Positions 56,261 through 64,000 of a stretch of 64,000 bases of DNA are shown here, in pieces. The stretch's first letter is position 1. Each line of letters opens with the position of its first letter. Below the pieces are notes generated by a model. It had not been told where the DNA came from. It did not search any database and saw nothing but the letters and a program-made list of their open reading frames with translations. Made by a program: the position numbers and the translations under genes. This DNA comes from Bacillus sp. CHD6a (GTDB lineage: Bacteria; Bacillota; Bacilli; Bacillales; Bacillaceae_I): assembly GCF_001293645.1 (NCBI RefSeq), contig NZ_LBMD01000024.1, forward strand, positions 1 through 64,000, given 5' to 3'.

Positions 56261-58267
56261 ATGACACAACATATAGATCAACTTTCCATTAACACAATTC
56301 GTACACTATCAATCGATGCAATTGAAAAAGCTAATTCTGGCCATCCAGGGATGCCAATGGGTGCAGCACCTATGGGTTATTCTTTATGGACAAGATTCAT
56401 GAACCACAACCCAAAGAATCCGAACTGGTTCAATAGAGACCGCTTTGTTCTATCTGCTGGTCATGGTTCCATGTTGCTTTATAGCCTATTACATTTAGGC
56501 GGCTACGATGTTTCTATGAATGACTTAAAAGAATTCCGTCAATGGGGAAGTAAAACTCCTGGACATCCTGAATTCGGTCATACTCCTGGCGTAGATGCAA
56601 CAACTGGTCCACTTGGACAAGGTATTGCGATGGGTGTCGGAATGGCAATGGCAGAACGCCACTTGGCAGCTACATACAATAAAGAAGGAATGGAATTGGT
56701 AAACCACTATACATATAGCATTTGTGGAGATGGAGACCTGATGGAAGGCGTTTCTGGAGAAGCTGCTTCCCTTGCTTCACACTTAAAATTAGGGCGTTTC
56801 ATCGTACTTTACGATTCCAATGATATTTCACTTGATGGTGATTTAGATCGTTCCTTCTCTGAAAGCATTGAAACTCGTTTCAAAGGATACGGTTGGCAAT
56901 ATATCCGCGTGGAAGATGGAAACAACCTGGAGGAAATTGCAGCTGCAGTTGAAGAAGCACAAAGTGATGTATCCCGTCCAACTATGATTGAAGTGAAAAC
57001 TACCATCGGTTATGGTTCACCAAACCGTGCAGGTAAATCAGATGTGCATGGTGCTCCATTAGGTGCAGATGAATTAAAGTTAACGAAAGAAGCTTATAAA
57101 TGGACATTTGAGAACGACTTCCATGTTCCGGAAGAAGTATACACGCACTTCCGTGAAACGGTTGCAGATAAAGGGGCAAAAGTGGAAGCGGAATGGAATG
57201 AGCTTTTTGATGCTTATAAAACTAAATACCCTGAGCTTGGAAAACAGCTTGAAGCAGCGATGAAAGGTGAACTTCCTGAAGGATGGGATTCTGAGATTCC
57301 TGTTTATGAAGAAGGAAAAAGCTTGGCTTCCCGCGCTTCTTCCGGTGAAGTGCTGAATGCTATTGCGAAACAAGTACCTTACTTCTTTGGTGGATCTGCT
57401 GACTTGGCTGGATCTAACAAAACGAATATCAAAAACGAAGCGGACTTCACAGCCGAAGACTATAGTGGTCGTAATATCTGGTTTGGGGTACGTGAGTTTG
57501 CAATGGGTGCAGCAATGAACGGTATGGCGCTTCATGGCGGATTAAGAGTATATGGTGGTACGTTCTTTGTATTCTCTGATTACTTACGTCCAGCTATCCG
57601 TCTTGCAGCTCTTCAGCAACTGCCTGTCACATATGTGTTTACACATGACTCGATTGCAGTTGGAGAAGATGGACCTACACATGAGCCAATCGAACAACTT
57701 CCATCTTTACGTGCGATGCCAAACCTTTCTGTGATCCGTCCTGCAGATGGTAACGAAACGGCTGCAGCATGGAAAGTGGCTTTAGAATCAGAAAAGACAC
57801 CAACAGCACTTGTGTTAACTCGTCAAAACCTACCTACTATTAAAGGAACAGATGAGACGGCACTTGAAGGTGTACGTAAAGGGGCTTACGTCATCTCCAA
57901 AGCTGGAAAAGAAACGGCAGATGCGCTTATCCTTGCAACAGGTTCTGAAGTAGGTCTTGCTGTGGATGCGCAAAAAGCGTTACAACAAGAAGGCATCCAC
58001 GTTTCTGTTGTAAGTATGCCTTCTTGGGATCGTTTCGAACAACAATCCCAAGAATACAAAAACTCAGTATTACCAAAAGACGTGAAGAAACGTCTTGGAA
58101 TTGAAATGGCTACTCCACTAGGGTGGGAGCGTTATACTGGAGATGAAGGAGATATCCTTGCTATCAACGGATTCGGCGCATCAGCACCAGGAGAGCGCAT
58201 CATGAAAGAATACGGATTTACGACGGAAAATGTTGTGGCACGTGTTAAAGCTTTATTAGATAAATAA
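56261..58267 (+). CDS. tkt: transketolase
   Basis: Tkt moves two-carbon units in the pentose phosphate pathway with thiamine diphosphate. The 668-residue protein has the TPP motif [17 protein letters not shown], the substrate histidine segment [12 protein letters not shown], and the pyrimidine domain with [18 protein letters not shown] and the C-terminal domain from about 535. The ATG at 56261 is preferred: AAAGG is 9 bp upstream and the length fits. An ATG 9 bp earlier lies within that site. A strong terminator follows. Confidence 0.97.
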   Translation: MTQHIDQLSINTIRTLSIDAIEKANSGHPGMPMGAAPMGYSLWTRFMNHNPKNPNWFNRDRFVLSAGHGSMLLYSLLHLGGYDVSMNDLKEFRQWGSKTPGHPEFGHTPGVDATTGPLGQGIAMGVGMAMAERHLAATYNKEGMELVNHYTYSICGDGDLMEGVSGEAASLASHLKLGRFIVLYDSNDISLDGDLDRSFSESIETRFKGYGWQYIRVEDGNNLEEIAAAVEEAQSDVSRPTMIEVKTTIGYGSPNRAGKSDVHGAPLGADELKLTKEAYKWTFENDFHVPEEVYTHFRETVADKGAKVEAEWNELFDAYKTKYPELGKQLEAAMKGELPEGWDSEIPVYEEGKSLASRASSGEVLNAIAKQVPYFFGGSADLAGSNKTNIKNEADFTAEDYSGRNIWFGVREFAMGAAMNGMALHGGLRVYGGTFFVFSDYLRPAIRLAALQQLPVTYVFTHDSIAVGEDGPTHEPIEQLPSLRAMPNLSVIRPADGNETAAAWKVALESEKTPTALVLTRQNLPTIKGTDETALEGVRKGAYVISKAGKETADALILATGSEVGLAVDAQKALQQEGIHVSVVSMPSWDRFEQQSQEYKNSVLPKDVKKRLGIEMATPLGWERYTGDEGDILAINGFGASAPGERIMKEYGFTTENVVARVKALLDK

Positions 58268-58281
58268 TTGAATTTGAAGAG

Positions 58282-58319
58282 TGAGCATTACCTATTCAAA
58301 AGGTAATGCTCATTTTTTT
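58282..58319 (+). terminator. terminator after tkt
   Basis: GAGCATTACCT and AGGTAATGCTC form a 11-bp stem with ATTTTTTT after. Confidence 0.9.
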
Positions 58320-58431
58320 ATGCATTCGACAAAACTAGCTAAAAATAGCCCCTTGCCAACTACACTATAAGACAAAACTCTTCTCTATCATTCTCTATAA
58401 TAAAAGAAAAGAAGTGATAGGAGGGTTTCAT

Positions 58432-58863
58432 TTGCGCGAATATATGATATATCTGATAGAGGAAGAAGTAGCAAAACATTACTCAGGTAATGAGTTAAAG
58501 CTTTTCCAGCTTTTTCAGCAATACGAACAAGAGGAACCGCTTCGTTCCATCATTAAACAGCAAGTGGATTATGTTACGGTCCCAGTCCCTACCTTCCCAC
58601 TTCAACAATCATTAGAACAATCCCTTAAAAATAAGGAAGGCTACAAGCGAGTAGCCTATCAACATAAAATTCAAAAAGAAGATTCTACAGCAAAGCTATC
58701 TATTTTTGAAAAGTACTTAAAGCTTTCATCGACCGGATCATTCGAAGCGGAGGCTTTCTTTTTTGAAATTATCCGCAAACAGGCGCCATACTTCCTAGCA
58801 ATAGATGTAAACTCCAATCGCTATGGTTGGCTGCAACCGATTAAACAGAGAAAATTTGTTTAA
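58432..58863 (+). CDS. sirA: SirA, sporulation inhibitor of replication
   Basis: SirA (YneE) binds DnaA domain I and blocks new rounds of replication in cells entering sporulation, under Spo0A control. The 143-residue protein matches the family at its C-terminus (AEAFFFEIIRKQAPYFLA, NSNRYGWLQPIKQRKFV). The TTG at 58432 lies 6 bp after TAGGAGGG; the first internal ATG is 12 bp later. It sits between tkt and yneF as in B. subtilis. Confidence 0.92.
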   Translation: MREYMIYLIEEEVAKHYSGNELKLFQLFQQYEQEEPLRSIIKQQVDYVTVPVPTFPLQQSLEQSLKNKEGYKRVAYQHKIQKEDSTAKLSIFEKYLKLSSTGSFEAEAFFFEIIRKQAPYFLAIDVNSNRYGWLQPIKQRKFV

Positions 58864-58954
58864 TAGCAGGAGAAATGTATCGGAAAATGTTGTATAATAG
58901 GTTCTAGTTTAGTACACTACATTGGTAGACCTAGTTTTGAGGAGGAAATTTTTG

Positions 58955-59173
58955 ATGGCAACATGGATTTGGATTCTTATTGTAGTTCTAGCATTGATTG
59001 CTGGGGTTGCACTAGGATTTTTCATCGCTCGTAAGTACATGATGACTTACCTAAAGAAAAATCCACCAATTAATGAGCAAATGCTTCGCGTGATGATGAT
59101 GCAAATGGGAATGAAACCATCCCAAAAGAAAATTAATCAGATGATGTCTGCGATGAATAAGCAAATGAAATAA
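58955..59173 (+). CDS. yneF: YneF, UPF0154 membrane protein
   Basis: The 72-residue protein has one N-terminal membrane helix ([20 protein letters not shown]) and a basic tail with [20 protein letters not shown]. Length and sequence are typical of UPF0154. GAGGAGG precedes the ATG at 58955. Function unknown. Confidence 0.95.
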   Translation: MATWIWILIVVLALIAGVALGFFIARKYMMTYLKKNPPINEQMLRVMMMQMGMKPSQKKINQMMSAMNKQMK

Positions 59174-59176
59174 ATG

Positions 59177-59206
59177 AAAAAGCACTCACTATGGGTGCTT
59201 TTTCTT
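59177..59206 (+). terminator. terminator after yneF
   Basis: AAAAGCAC and GTGCTTTT flank TCACTATGG with TCTTTTTG after. Confidence 0.85.
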
Positions 59207-59253
59207 TTTGAAAACGCTCTGTTAAAGCATACTGTTGATATTTGCAGCAACCT

Positions 59254-59389
59254 AGCTGTTGATTGGAGCAAAAGGCGCAGACTCCTGAGGGAGATAGCGT
59301 TTAGGGGAGAACCCGCAGGCGCATTTTCCGAGGAGGCTCCCCAAACGCCCCTAGGAAAGCGAAGCCTAGTGCGTAAATCAACAGCGGTG
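59254..59389. repeat. dispersed hairpin element R, copy 7
   Basis: It begins AGCTGTTGATTGGAGC and ends GTAAATCAACAGC, with a perfect 10-bp terminal inverted repeat. It has the same orientation as copies 2, 3, 4 and 6 and stands alone between yneF and the ABC genes. No gene is supported in 59174-59498. Confidence 0.87.
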
Positions 59390-59498
59390 TTCTAAAGAAC
59401 TTTTTGAGAAAAAACGCTACAAAAAGTATCTTCCTAAAAATTTGAATATTTGCTAAACTGTTATAGTTGAACGTAGATAAAAAATCGGGGGATAGAGC

Positions 59499-61247
59499 AT
59501 GAGTATATTCAAAGACCTTTGGTGGTTTTTTAAACAGGAACGAAAGTCATACATACCTGGGGTGCTGCTTCTTGCCTTTGTAGCGTTCTTAGAATTGATT
59601 CCGCCAAGAATTGTAGGAATGACGGTCGATCACATTGTGGAAGGAACTCTAACAAGGGAGAGAATTCTCCAACTGATGCTGGTTCTTCTCGGTACGGCGG
59701 TCATTGTATACATTTTGCGTTATCTCTGGCGCATATTGATTTTCGGGCCGGCAATAAGACTAGCAAGATTACTTCGCAATAATTTGTATGAGCACTTTAC
59801 GAAGATGTCGGCAAGCTTTTATCAACGCAGACGTGTTGGGGATTTGATGGCACACTCGACCAATGACCTACAAGCCATTCAACAAACAGCGGGTGCAGGA
59901 GTTTTAACGCTCGTCGACTCCTTAATGACTGGCGGCTTTGTATTAATTGCCATGGCAGCAACAATCAGTTGGAAATTGACGTTGATCTGTCTAATCCCAC
60001 TGCCAATCATGGCCATCGCGACAAACTACTACGGTACATTGCTTCATAAAACGTTCCATAAAGCACAGGCCGCCTTTTCATCCTTAAATGATAAAGTGCA
60101 AGAAAGTGTAAATGGAATTAAAGTGGTCAAAACCTTCGGACAAGAGAAAGAGGAAATAGAAGAATTTGAAAAACAGGCAGATGATGTGGTCAAAAAGAAT
60201 ATTACCGTAGCAAAAATAGATTCACTTTTTGATCCTACAATCGGACTGATTATTGGAATCTCCTTTTTTCTTGCCATCGCTTTTGGCTCAAGGTATGTGA
60301 TGACAGGTGAACTGACCATTGGTGAGTTGATTGCATTTACCACTTACTTAGGCTTATTAATTTGGCCTATGCTTGCGTTTGGATGGCTTTTCAACATCGT
60401 CGAACGGGGCAGGGCTTCTTATGATCGCGTATCCGCGCTTATGAAAGAGGATGTAGATATTAAAGATGAGCCAAACGCTAGTGAAACAATACCTACAGGT
60501 AATGTCGAATACAATGTGCATACCTTTACATACCCAACAGAAGAAGAAGCGCTGTTAAAAGATATTCATCTTCAGTTGAAACAAGGACAGACGCTTGGGG
60601 TAGTAGGGAAAACAGGTAGCGGGAAGACCACATTACTAAAAATGCTGATTAGAGAATTTGATGGCATACAAGGAAATATTCTGATTGGTGGTGCACCAAT
60701 TCGAAATTATTCATTAGAAGCACTCCGAAAAGCAATTGGTTATGTACCTCAGGACCATTTCCTTTTCTCTGCAACCATTGCTGATAATATTGCTTTTGCA
60801 GTACCGGATGCTACATTTGATGAGATTATTCAAGCGGCAAAACTAGCAAACATCCATGAAGATATTATTCAGTTCACCGACGGCTATCAAACGATGGTTG
60901 GAGAGCGTGGGGTATCCTTATCCGGTGGGCAGAAGCAAAGGTTATCTATTGCAAGAGCATTGCTTATGGACCCAGAAATTTTAATCCTTGATGATTCTCT
61001 GTCTGCGGTAGATGCCAAGACAGAAGAGAGCATCCTTCATGCTTTAAAAGAAAATCGTAAAGGGAAGACAACGATCATAACCTCCCATCGCTTAAGTGCC
61101 ATTCAGCATGCGCAAATCATTATCGTTTTAGAGAATGGAAACATCGTGCAGCAAGGTACACATAGTCAATTAATGGATGAGGAAGGCTGGTATAAAGAAA
61201 TGTATCACCGTCAGGCATTAGAGTCCCTTGTGGAGCATGGGGGTTAG
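59499..61247 (+). CDS. ABC exporter half-transporter, degenerate ATP site
   Basis: The 582-residue protein is a type I ABC exporter subunit: six membrane helices (about 1-310) then the nucleotide-binding domain. Walker A GKTGSGKTT lies near 369 and the signature LSGGQKQR near 473. Walker B is LILDDSLSAVD near 493, where the catalytic Glu is Asp. It pairs with the next gene, 3 bp later, as a heterodimer like BmrC-BmrD or YknU-YknV. Substrate (drug, lipid or peptide) unknown. GGGGGA precedes the ATG. Confidence 0.9.
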   Translation: MSIFKDLWWFFKQERKSYIPGVLLLAFVAFLELIPPRIVGMTVDHIVEGTLTRERILQLMLVLLGTAVIVYILRYLWRILIFGPAIRLARLLRNNLYEHFTKMSASFYQRRRVGDLMAHSTNDLQAIQQTAGAGVLTLVDSLMTGGFVLIAMAATISWKLTLICLIPLPIMAIATNYYGTLLHKTFHKAQAAFSSLNDKVQESVNGIKVVKTFGQEKEEIEEFEKQADDVVKKNITVAKIDSLFDPTIGLIIGISFFLAIAFGSRYVMTGELTIGELIAFTTYLGLLIWPMLAFGWLFNIVERGRASYDRVSALMKEDVDIKDEPNASETIPTGNVEYNVHTFTYPTEEEALLKDIHLQLKQGQTLGVVGKTGSGKTTLLKMLIREFDGIQGNILIGGAPIRNYSLEALRKAIGYVPQDHFLFSATIADNIAFAVPDATFDEIIQAAKLANIHEDIIQFTDGYQTMVGERGVSLSGGQKQRLSIARALLMDPEILILDDSLSAVDAKTEESILHALKENRKGKTTIITSHRLSAIQHAQIIIVLENGNIVQQGTHSQLMDEEGWYKEMYHRQALESLVEHGG

Positions 61248-61250
61248 AAG

Positions 61251-63050
61251 ATGAACAATCAGACAATTACAGCAAAAGAACAAAGACAGGTACTAAAGAG
61301 ATTATTGGGATATGCCAAACCGCATACCAAACAGTTTATATTTGCATTTACCTTGCTCGTGCTTGCGACTGTAGGGGAAATTGTAGGGCCGTTGATTATT
61401 AAAGTGTTCATTGATGATTACTTAACCCCTCAAGTGATGGAAACAGGACCAATTGTAACCTTGGCCTCCCTATACATCGGGATCCTGTTTGCAAAAGTAA
61501 TCATTACTTACTTCCAGCTCCTTAAGTTTCAGGAGATTTCGTTAAAAATTATTCAGGAGTTAAGAATTGATATTTTTGCGAAAGTGCAACGGCTTGGCTT
61601 GAAATTTTTTGATAAAACGCCAGGAGGCAGTATCGTATCAAGAGTCACAAATGATACAGAGGCCATAAAAGATATGTTTGTAAGTGTTATTTCGACATTC
61701 GTCCAAAACGGGGTATTCTTGATAGGTATCTTTATTGCAATGTTTCTCTTAAATGTTCAACTCGCGATTTTTTGTATGCTTATTATCCCGATAATTTTTG
61801 CGATTATGGCGACTTATCGCCATTTCAGCTCCCGATTTTATGCCGACATGAGGGAAAGGTTAAGCCAGTTGAATGCGAAACTGAATGAATCCTTACAAGG
61901 GATGTCAATCATTCAAGTTTTTCGACAAGAGAAACGCCTTCGTAAAGAATTCGCAGAAATAAATGAGGCGCACTACCAAGCTGGAGTGAAAAATATTAAG
62001 CTTGACGGGCTTTTGTTGCGTCCAGCCATTGATTTTGTTTATGTACTGTCTCTCATATTAGTTTTGAGCTATTTTGGGATATCTTCCATTGGCAATGTTA
62101 TTGAGATTGGTGTCCTTTATGCGTTTGTTAATTACCTCGGGAGATTTTTTGAGCCCGTTAATCAAATGATGATGAGACTTTCTATGTATCAGCAAGCTAT
62201 TGTCTCCGCCTCAAGGGTCTTCTCTTTGCTTGATGAAAAAGAACTAGCGCCAACTGCGGAAAAATCACTAAGCTCACCAACCATAACATCTGGGGAAATA
62301 GAATTTAAAAACGTAACCTTCTCCTATGATGGAAAACGAAATGTATTAAAAGACATATCTTTTACAGCGAAGCCTGGGGAAACAGTTGCCTTGGTAGGCC
62401 ACACCGGGAGTGGTAAAAGTTCCATCATTAATCTTTTAATGAGATTCTATCAAATTGAAAAAGGGGAAGTGCTTATTGACGGCTTTCCACTGAAGTATTT
62501 TGAAGATCAGCAGCTTCGCAAAAATATGGGGCTTGTTCTACAAGATCCATTTCTTTTCTATGGAACAATCAATCATAATATTCGCTTGCATGATCCATCC
62601 ATTACAGACCAAGAGATACAAACAGCGGCTGAATTCGTTCAGGCAGACTCATTTATCAAAAAACTGCCTGACCAATATGAGCAGTTGGTAGTGGAAAGAG
62701 GGGCGACTTTCTCTAGCGGACAAAGGCAGCTTGTGGCATTTGCACGAACTATCGCAACCAAACCAAAGATCCTGGTTCTAGACGAGGCAACAGCCAACAT
62801 CGACACCGAAACAGAGGAGGCAATCCAAACAGCCCTCGAAAAAATGAGAAAAGGACGTACAACCATCGCAATTGCCCACCGTCTTTCCACCATTCAAGAT
62901 GCAGACCAAATACTGGTCCTGCATCAGGGAGAAATTGTAGAAAGAGGCACACATCAAGAGTTATTGAATATAGAAGGCTTATATTACAAAATGTATCTTC
63001 TACAAAATGGGAAGCCAGATAAGGTGGAAGATGCACTAGCTCACCCTTAA
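61251..63050 (+). CDS. ABC exporter half-transporter, catalytic ATP site
   Basis: The 599-residue partner has six membrane helices (about 20-325) and a nucleotide-binding domain with Walker A GHTGSGKSS near 380 and a canonical Walker B VLDEATANID near 507. Its signature is altered to FSSGQRQ near 486. Thus its own Walker Glu pairs with the partner's intact LSGGQ in one active site, and its altered signature faces the partner's Asp in an inactive one. Translation is coupled to the first gene. Confidence 0.9.
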   Translation: MNNQTITAKEQRQVLKRLLGYAKPHTKQFIFAFTLLVLATVGEIVGPLIIKVFIDDYLTPQVMETGPIVTLASLYIGILFAKVIITYFQLLKFQEISLKIIQELRIDIFAKVQRLGLKFFDKTPGGSIVSRVTNDTEAIKDMFVSVISTFVQNGVFLIGIFIAMFLLNVQLAIFCMLIIPIIFAIMATYRHFSSRFYADMRERLSQLNAKLNESLQGMSIIQVFRQEKRLRKEFAEINEAHYQAGVKNIKLDGLLLRPAIDFVYVLSLILVLSYFGISSIGNVIEIGVLYAFVNYLGRFFEPVNQMMMRLSMYQQAIVSASRVFSLLDEKELAPTAEKSLSSPTITSGEIEFKNVTFSYDGKRNVLKDISFTAKPGETVALVGHTGSGKSSIINLLMRFYQIEKGEVLIDGFPLKYFEDQQLRKNMGLVLQDPFLFYGTINHNIRLHDPSITDQEIQTAAEFVQADSFIKKLPDQYEQLVVERGATFSSGQRQLVAFARTIATKPKILVLDEATANIDTETEEAIQTALEKMRKGRTTIAIAHRLSTIQDADQILVLHQGEIVERGTHQELLNIEGLYYKMYLLQNGKPDKVEDALAHP

Positions 63051-63063
63051 ATAACAGAGTAAA

Positions 63064-63104
63064 TAGCAGACTAGTTTCTTCATAGGAATTAGTCTGCTTT
63101 CTTT
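63064..63104 (+). terminator. terminator after the ABC genes
   Basis: AGCAGACTA and TAGTCTGCTT flank a 16-nt loop with TCTTTC after. The rest of the gap to 63368 is AT-rich; TATAAT at 63292 may be a -10 for the next gene. I see nothing else there. Confidence 0.8.
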
Positions 63105-63368
63105 CGGTATGACCTAAAATTTTTATATGGTTTGGAAGTGTGGGTTATTCAACAAACGGGCCATTATATGGAAGACTTGAATTCGAGATAAATGCGATAT
63201 TTATTCAGATAAGTGGCAACTAATCAAACATGTCAGAGTATTAATGCATAATAGAAGAATACTGCGCTACAATTGGATATTTATGTTAAAATATAATTAC
63301 TTTGTGAAACGTTGTACTTAAAATAACGAGGCAGGTTAGTGGTATTAAATTTTTTTAAGAGGTGAAAT

Positions 63369-63713
63369 ATGAAGATTTTAAAGTTTGGAAAAGAGCTTGC
63401 TCAAGAAATTAGTAATTTTAATTCTATATCTTCCTTTTATTCAAAGTTAATGAAAACCGAGTCACCTACTAATATCGGTTTTATTTTCATAGAGAAAGGA
63501 GGTATAGTTGGCTACCATAAAGCACCGGTACCTCAGCTCTTCTTAGTGATAGCAGGTGAAGGATGGGTAGAAGGAGAAGATAAACAAAGGAAAATAGTTA
63601 CAAGTGGCGAGGGAGTATTTTGGAACAAAGGTGAAGGTCATGTTAGTGGAAGTGAAACAGGATTAACTGCTTTAGTTCTTCAATCAGAGGAATTAATAAA
63701 CCCATTAAAATAA
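63369..63713 (+). CDS. cupin-domain protein
   Basis: The 114-residue protein is a single small cupin barrel. GYHKAPVPQLFLVIAGEGWVEGED is motif 1, with only part of the usual histidine set, and GEGVFWNKGEGHVSGS is motif 2. It may bind a metal or small ligand without being an enzyme. AAGAGGTG precedes the ATG. It stands alone; role unknown. Confidence 0.8.
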   Translation: MKILKFGKELAQEISNFNSISSFYSKLMKTESPTNIGFIFIEKGGIVGYHKAPVPQLFLVIAGEGWVEGEDKQRKIVTSGEGVFWNKGEGHVSGSETGLTALVLQSEELINPLK

Positions 63714-63821
63714 GATATCTTTTAGAATTAATTACGTGCTTTAGTTGAACAAGAACTATCATTTATAGGGACCTTTTGCTGCATAGTACAACAATACCGG
63801 AATAGATAAAGAAACTTCAAC

Positions 63822-63858
63822 AAAAGGCGCAATCCTGTAAAGGATTAGTGCTTTTTTT
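63822..63858 (+). terminator. terminator after the cupin gene
   Basis: AAAGGCGCAATCC pairs with GGATTAGTGCTTT (two mismatches), followed by Ts. It lies 110 bp past the cupin stop. Confidence 0.7.
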
Positions 63859-63922
63859 CACTCTAGGGCAGCAATCCTGTAGCAAAGTTATTATTCTTTA
63901 TTCGAAAAGAAGGAGGATTAAT

Positions 63923-63961
63923 CTGAAATTACTTAAATTACTAAAGTTTTTAACAAAATGA
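63923..63961 (+). other. possible 12-residue amphipathic peptide
   Basis: AAGGAGG at 63910-63916 lies 6 bp before CTG, which opens a frame reading (M)KLLKLLKFLTK then TGA. The peptide would be a cationic amphipathic helix. CTG is a rare start and the frame is very short, so this may be chance or a leader. Confidence 0.25.
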
Positions 63962-64000
63962 CGAATAATTTATAGTGGTTGTTTTTTAATAAAACCCAAA

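Noticed and set aside
59174-59395. A 73-residue frame after yneF
   Set aside because: It consists of the yneF terminator and R copy 7.

Overview
The window is about 64 kb of chromosome from a low-GC, endospore-forming member of the Bacillaceae (Bacillus in the broad sense). Gene order follows the recognised Bacillus block dpaAB-asd-dapGA / tepA-spoIIIE / ymf genes-pgsA-cinA-recA / rny-ymdB-spoVS / tdh-kbl-miaB-ricA-cotE-mutSL / miaA-hfq-spoVK / hflX-ynbB-glnRA / lexA-yneB-ynzC-tkt-sirA-yneF. Ribosome binding sites are strong, GTG and TTG starts are frequent, and nearly all genes read on the + strand. A CrtN/CrtQ-like pair suggests a pigmented strain. I cannot name the species.

Layout. 1-5.4 kb: dipicolinate synthase and the aspartate/lysine pathway. 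5.4-11.3 kb: RNase J2, TepA, SpoIIIE. 11.5-20.2 kb: the ymf genes (two M16 peptidase homologues, a short-chain dehydrogenase, a RodZ-like protein), PgsA, CinA. 20.2-26.3 kb: RecA under SOS control, RNase Y, YmdB, SpoVS, a dipeptidase. 26.6-31.6 kb: KorAB oxoacid:ferredoxin oxidoreductase and the Tdh/Kbl threonine catabolic pair, each preceded by a CcpA-type cre sequence. 31.8-42.5 kb: MiaB, RicA, CotE, MutS, MutL, MiaA, Hfq, SpoVK. 42.5-46 kb: a minus-strand carotenoid desaturase, a divergent glycosyltransferase and a TRIC-family membrane protein. 46-51.9 kb: HflX, YnbB, then a 1.3-kb repeat field, then glnRA with two GlnR operators. 51.9-54.4 kb: accessory segment bounded by a 59-bp duplication of the glnA 3' end, with a YjcZ-type small protein, an SPP1-type holin and a nucleoside hydrolase. 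54.5-59.2 kb: LexA, YneB, YnzC, transketolase, SirA, YneF. 59.5-63.7 kb: an asymmetric heterodimeric ABC exporter and a cupin protein.

The protein-coding content is mostly familiar. The unusual content is in the spaces between genes, which hold three repeat systems. (1) Tandem arrays with an exact 52-bp period, at the window start and in the ynbB-glnR gap; different sequence families share the period, and their internal dyads show paired base changes. (2) Arrays of about 21 bp built on TTCGGTCAA/TTCGGACA, directly upstream of both recA and mutS. (3) Seven copies of a 125-190 bp dispersed element with complementary ends, twice as inverted pairs; one copy has different ends that are still complementary. 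The periods equal about five and two turns of B-DNA. The arrays could therefore be DNA architecture or structured RNA; their function cannot be decided from the sequence.

Several genes are linked in function: dapA output feeds dipicolinate (dpaAB) and cell-wall diaminopimelate; spoIIIE, spoVS, cotE, spoVK and sirA act at different sporulation stages; recA, lexA and yneB form the visible SOS set (yneA, usually beside yneB, is absent here); mutSL is the mismatch-repair operon.
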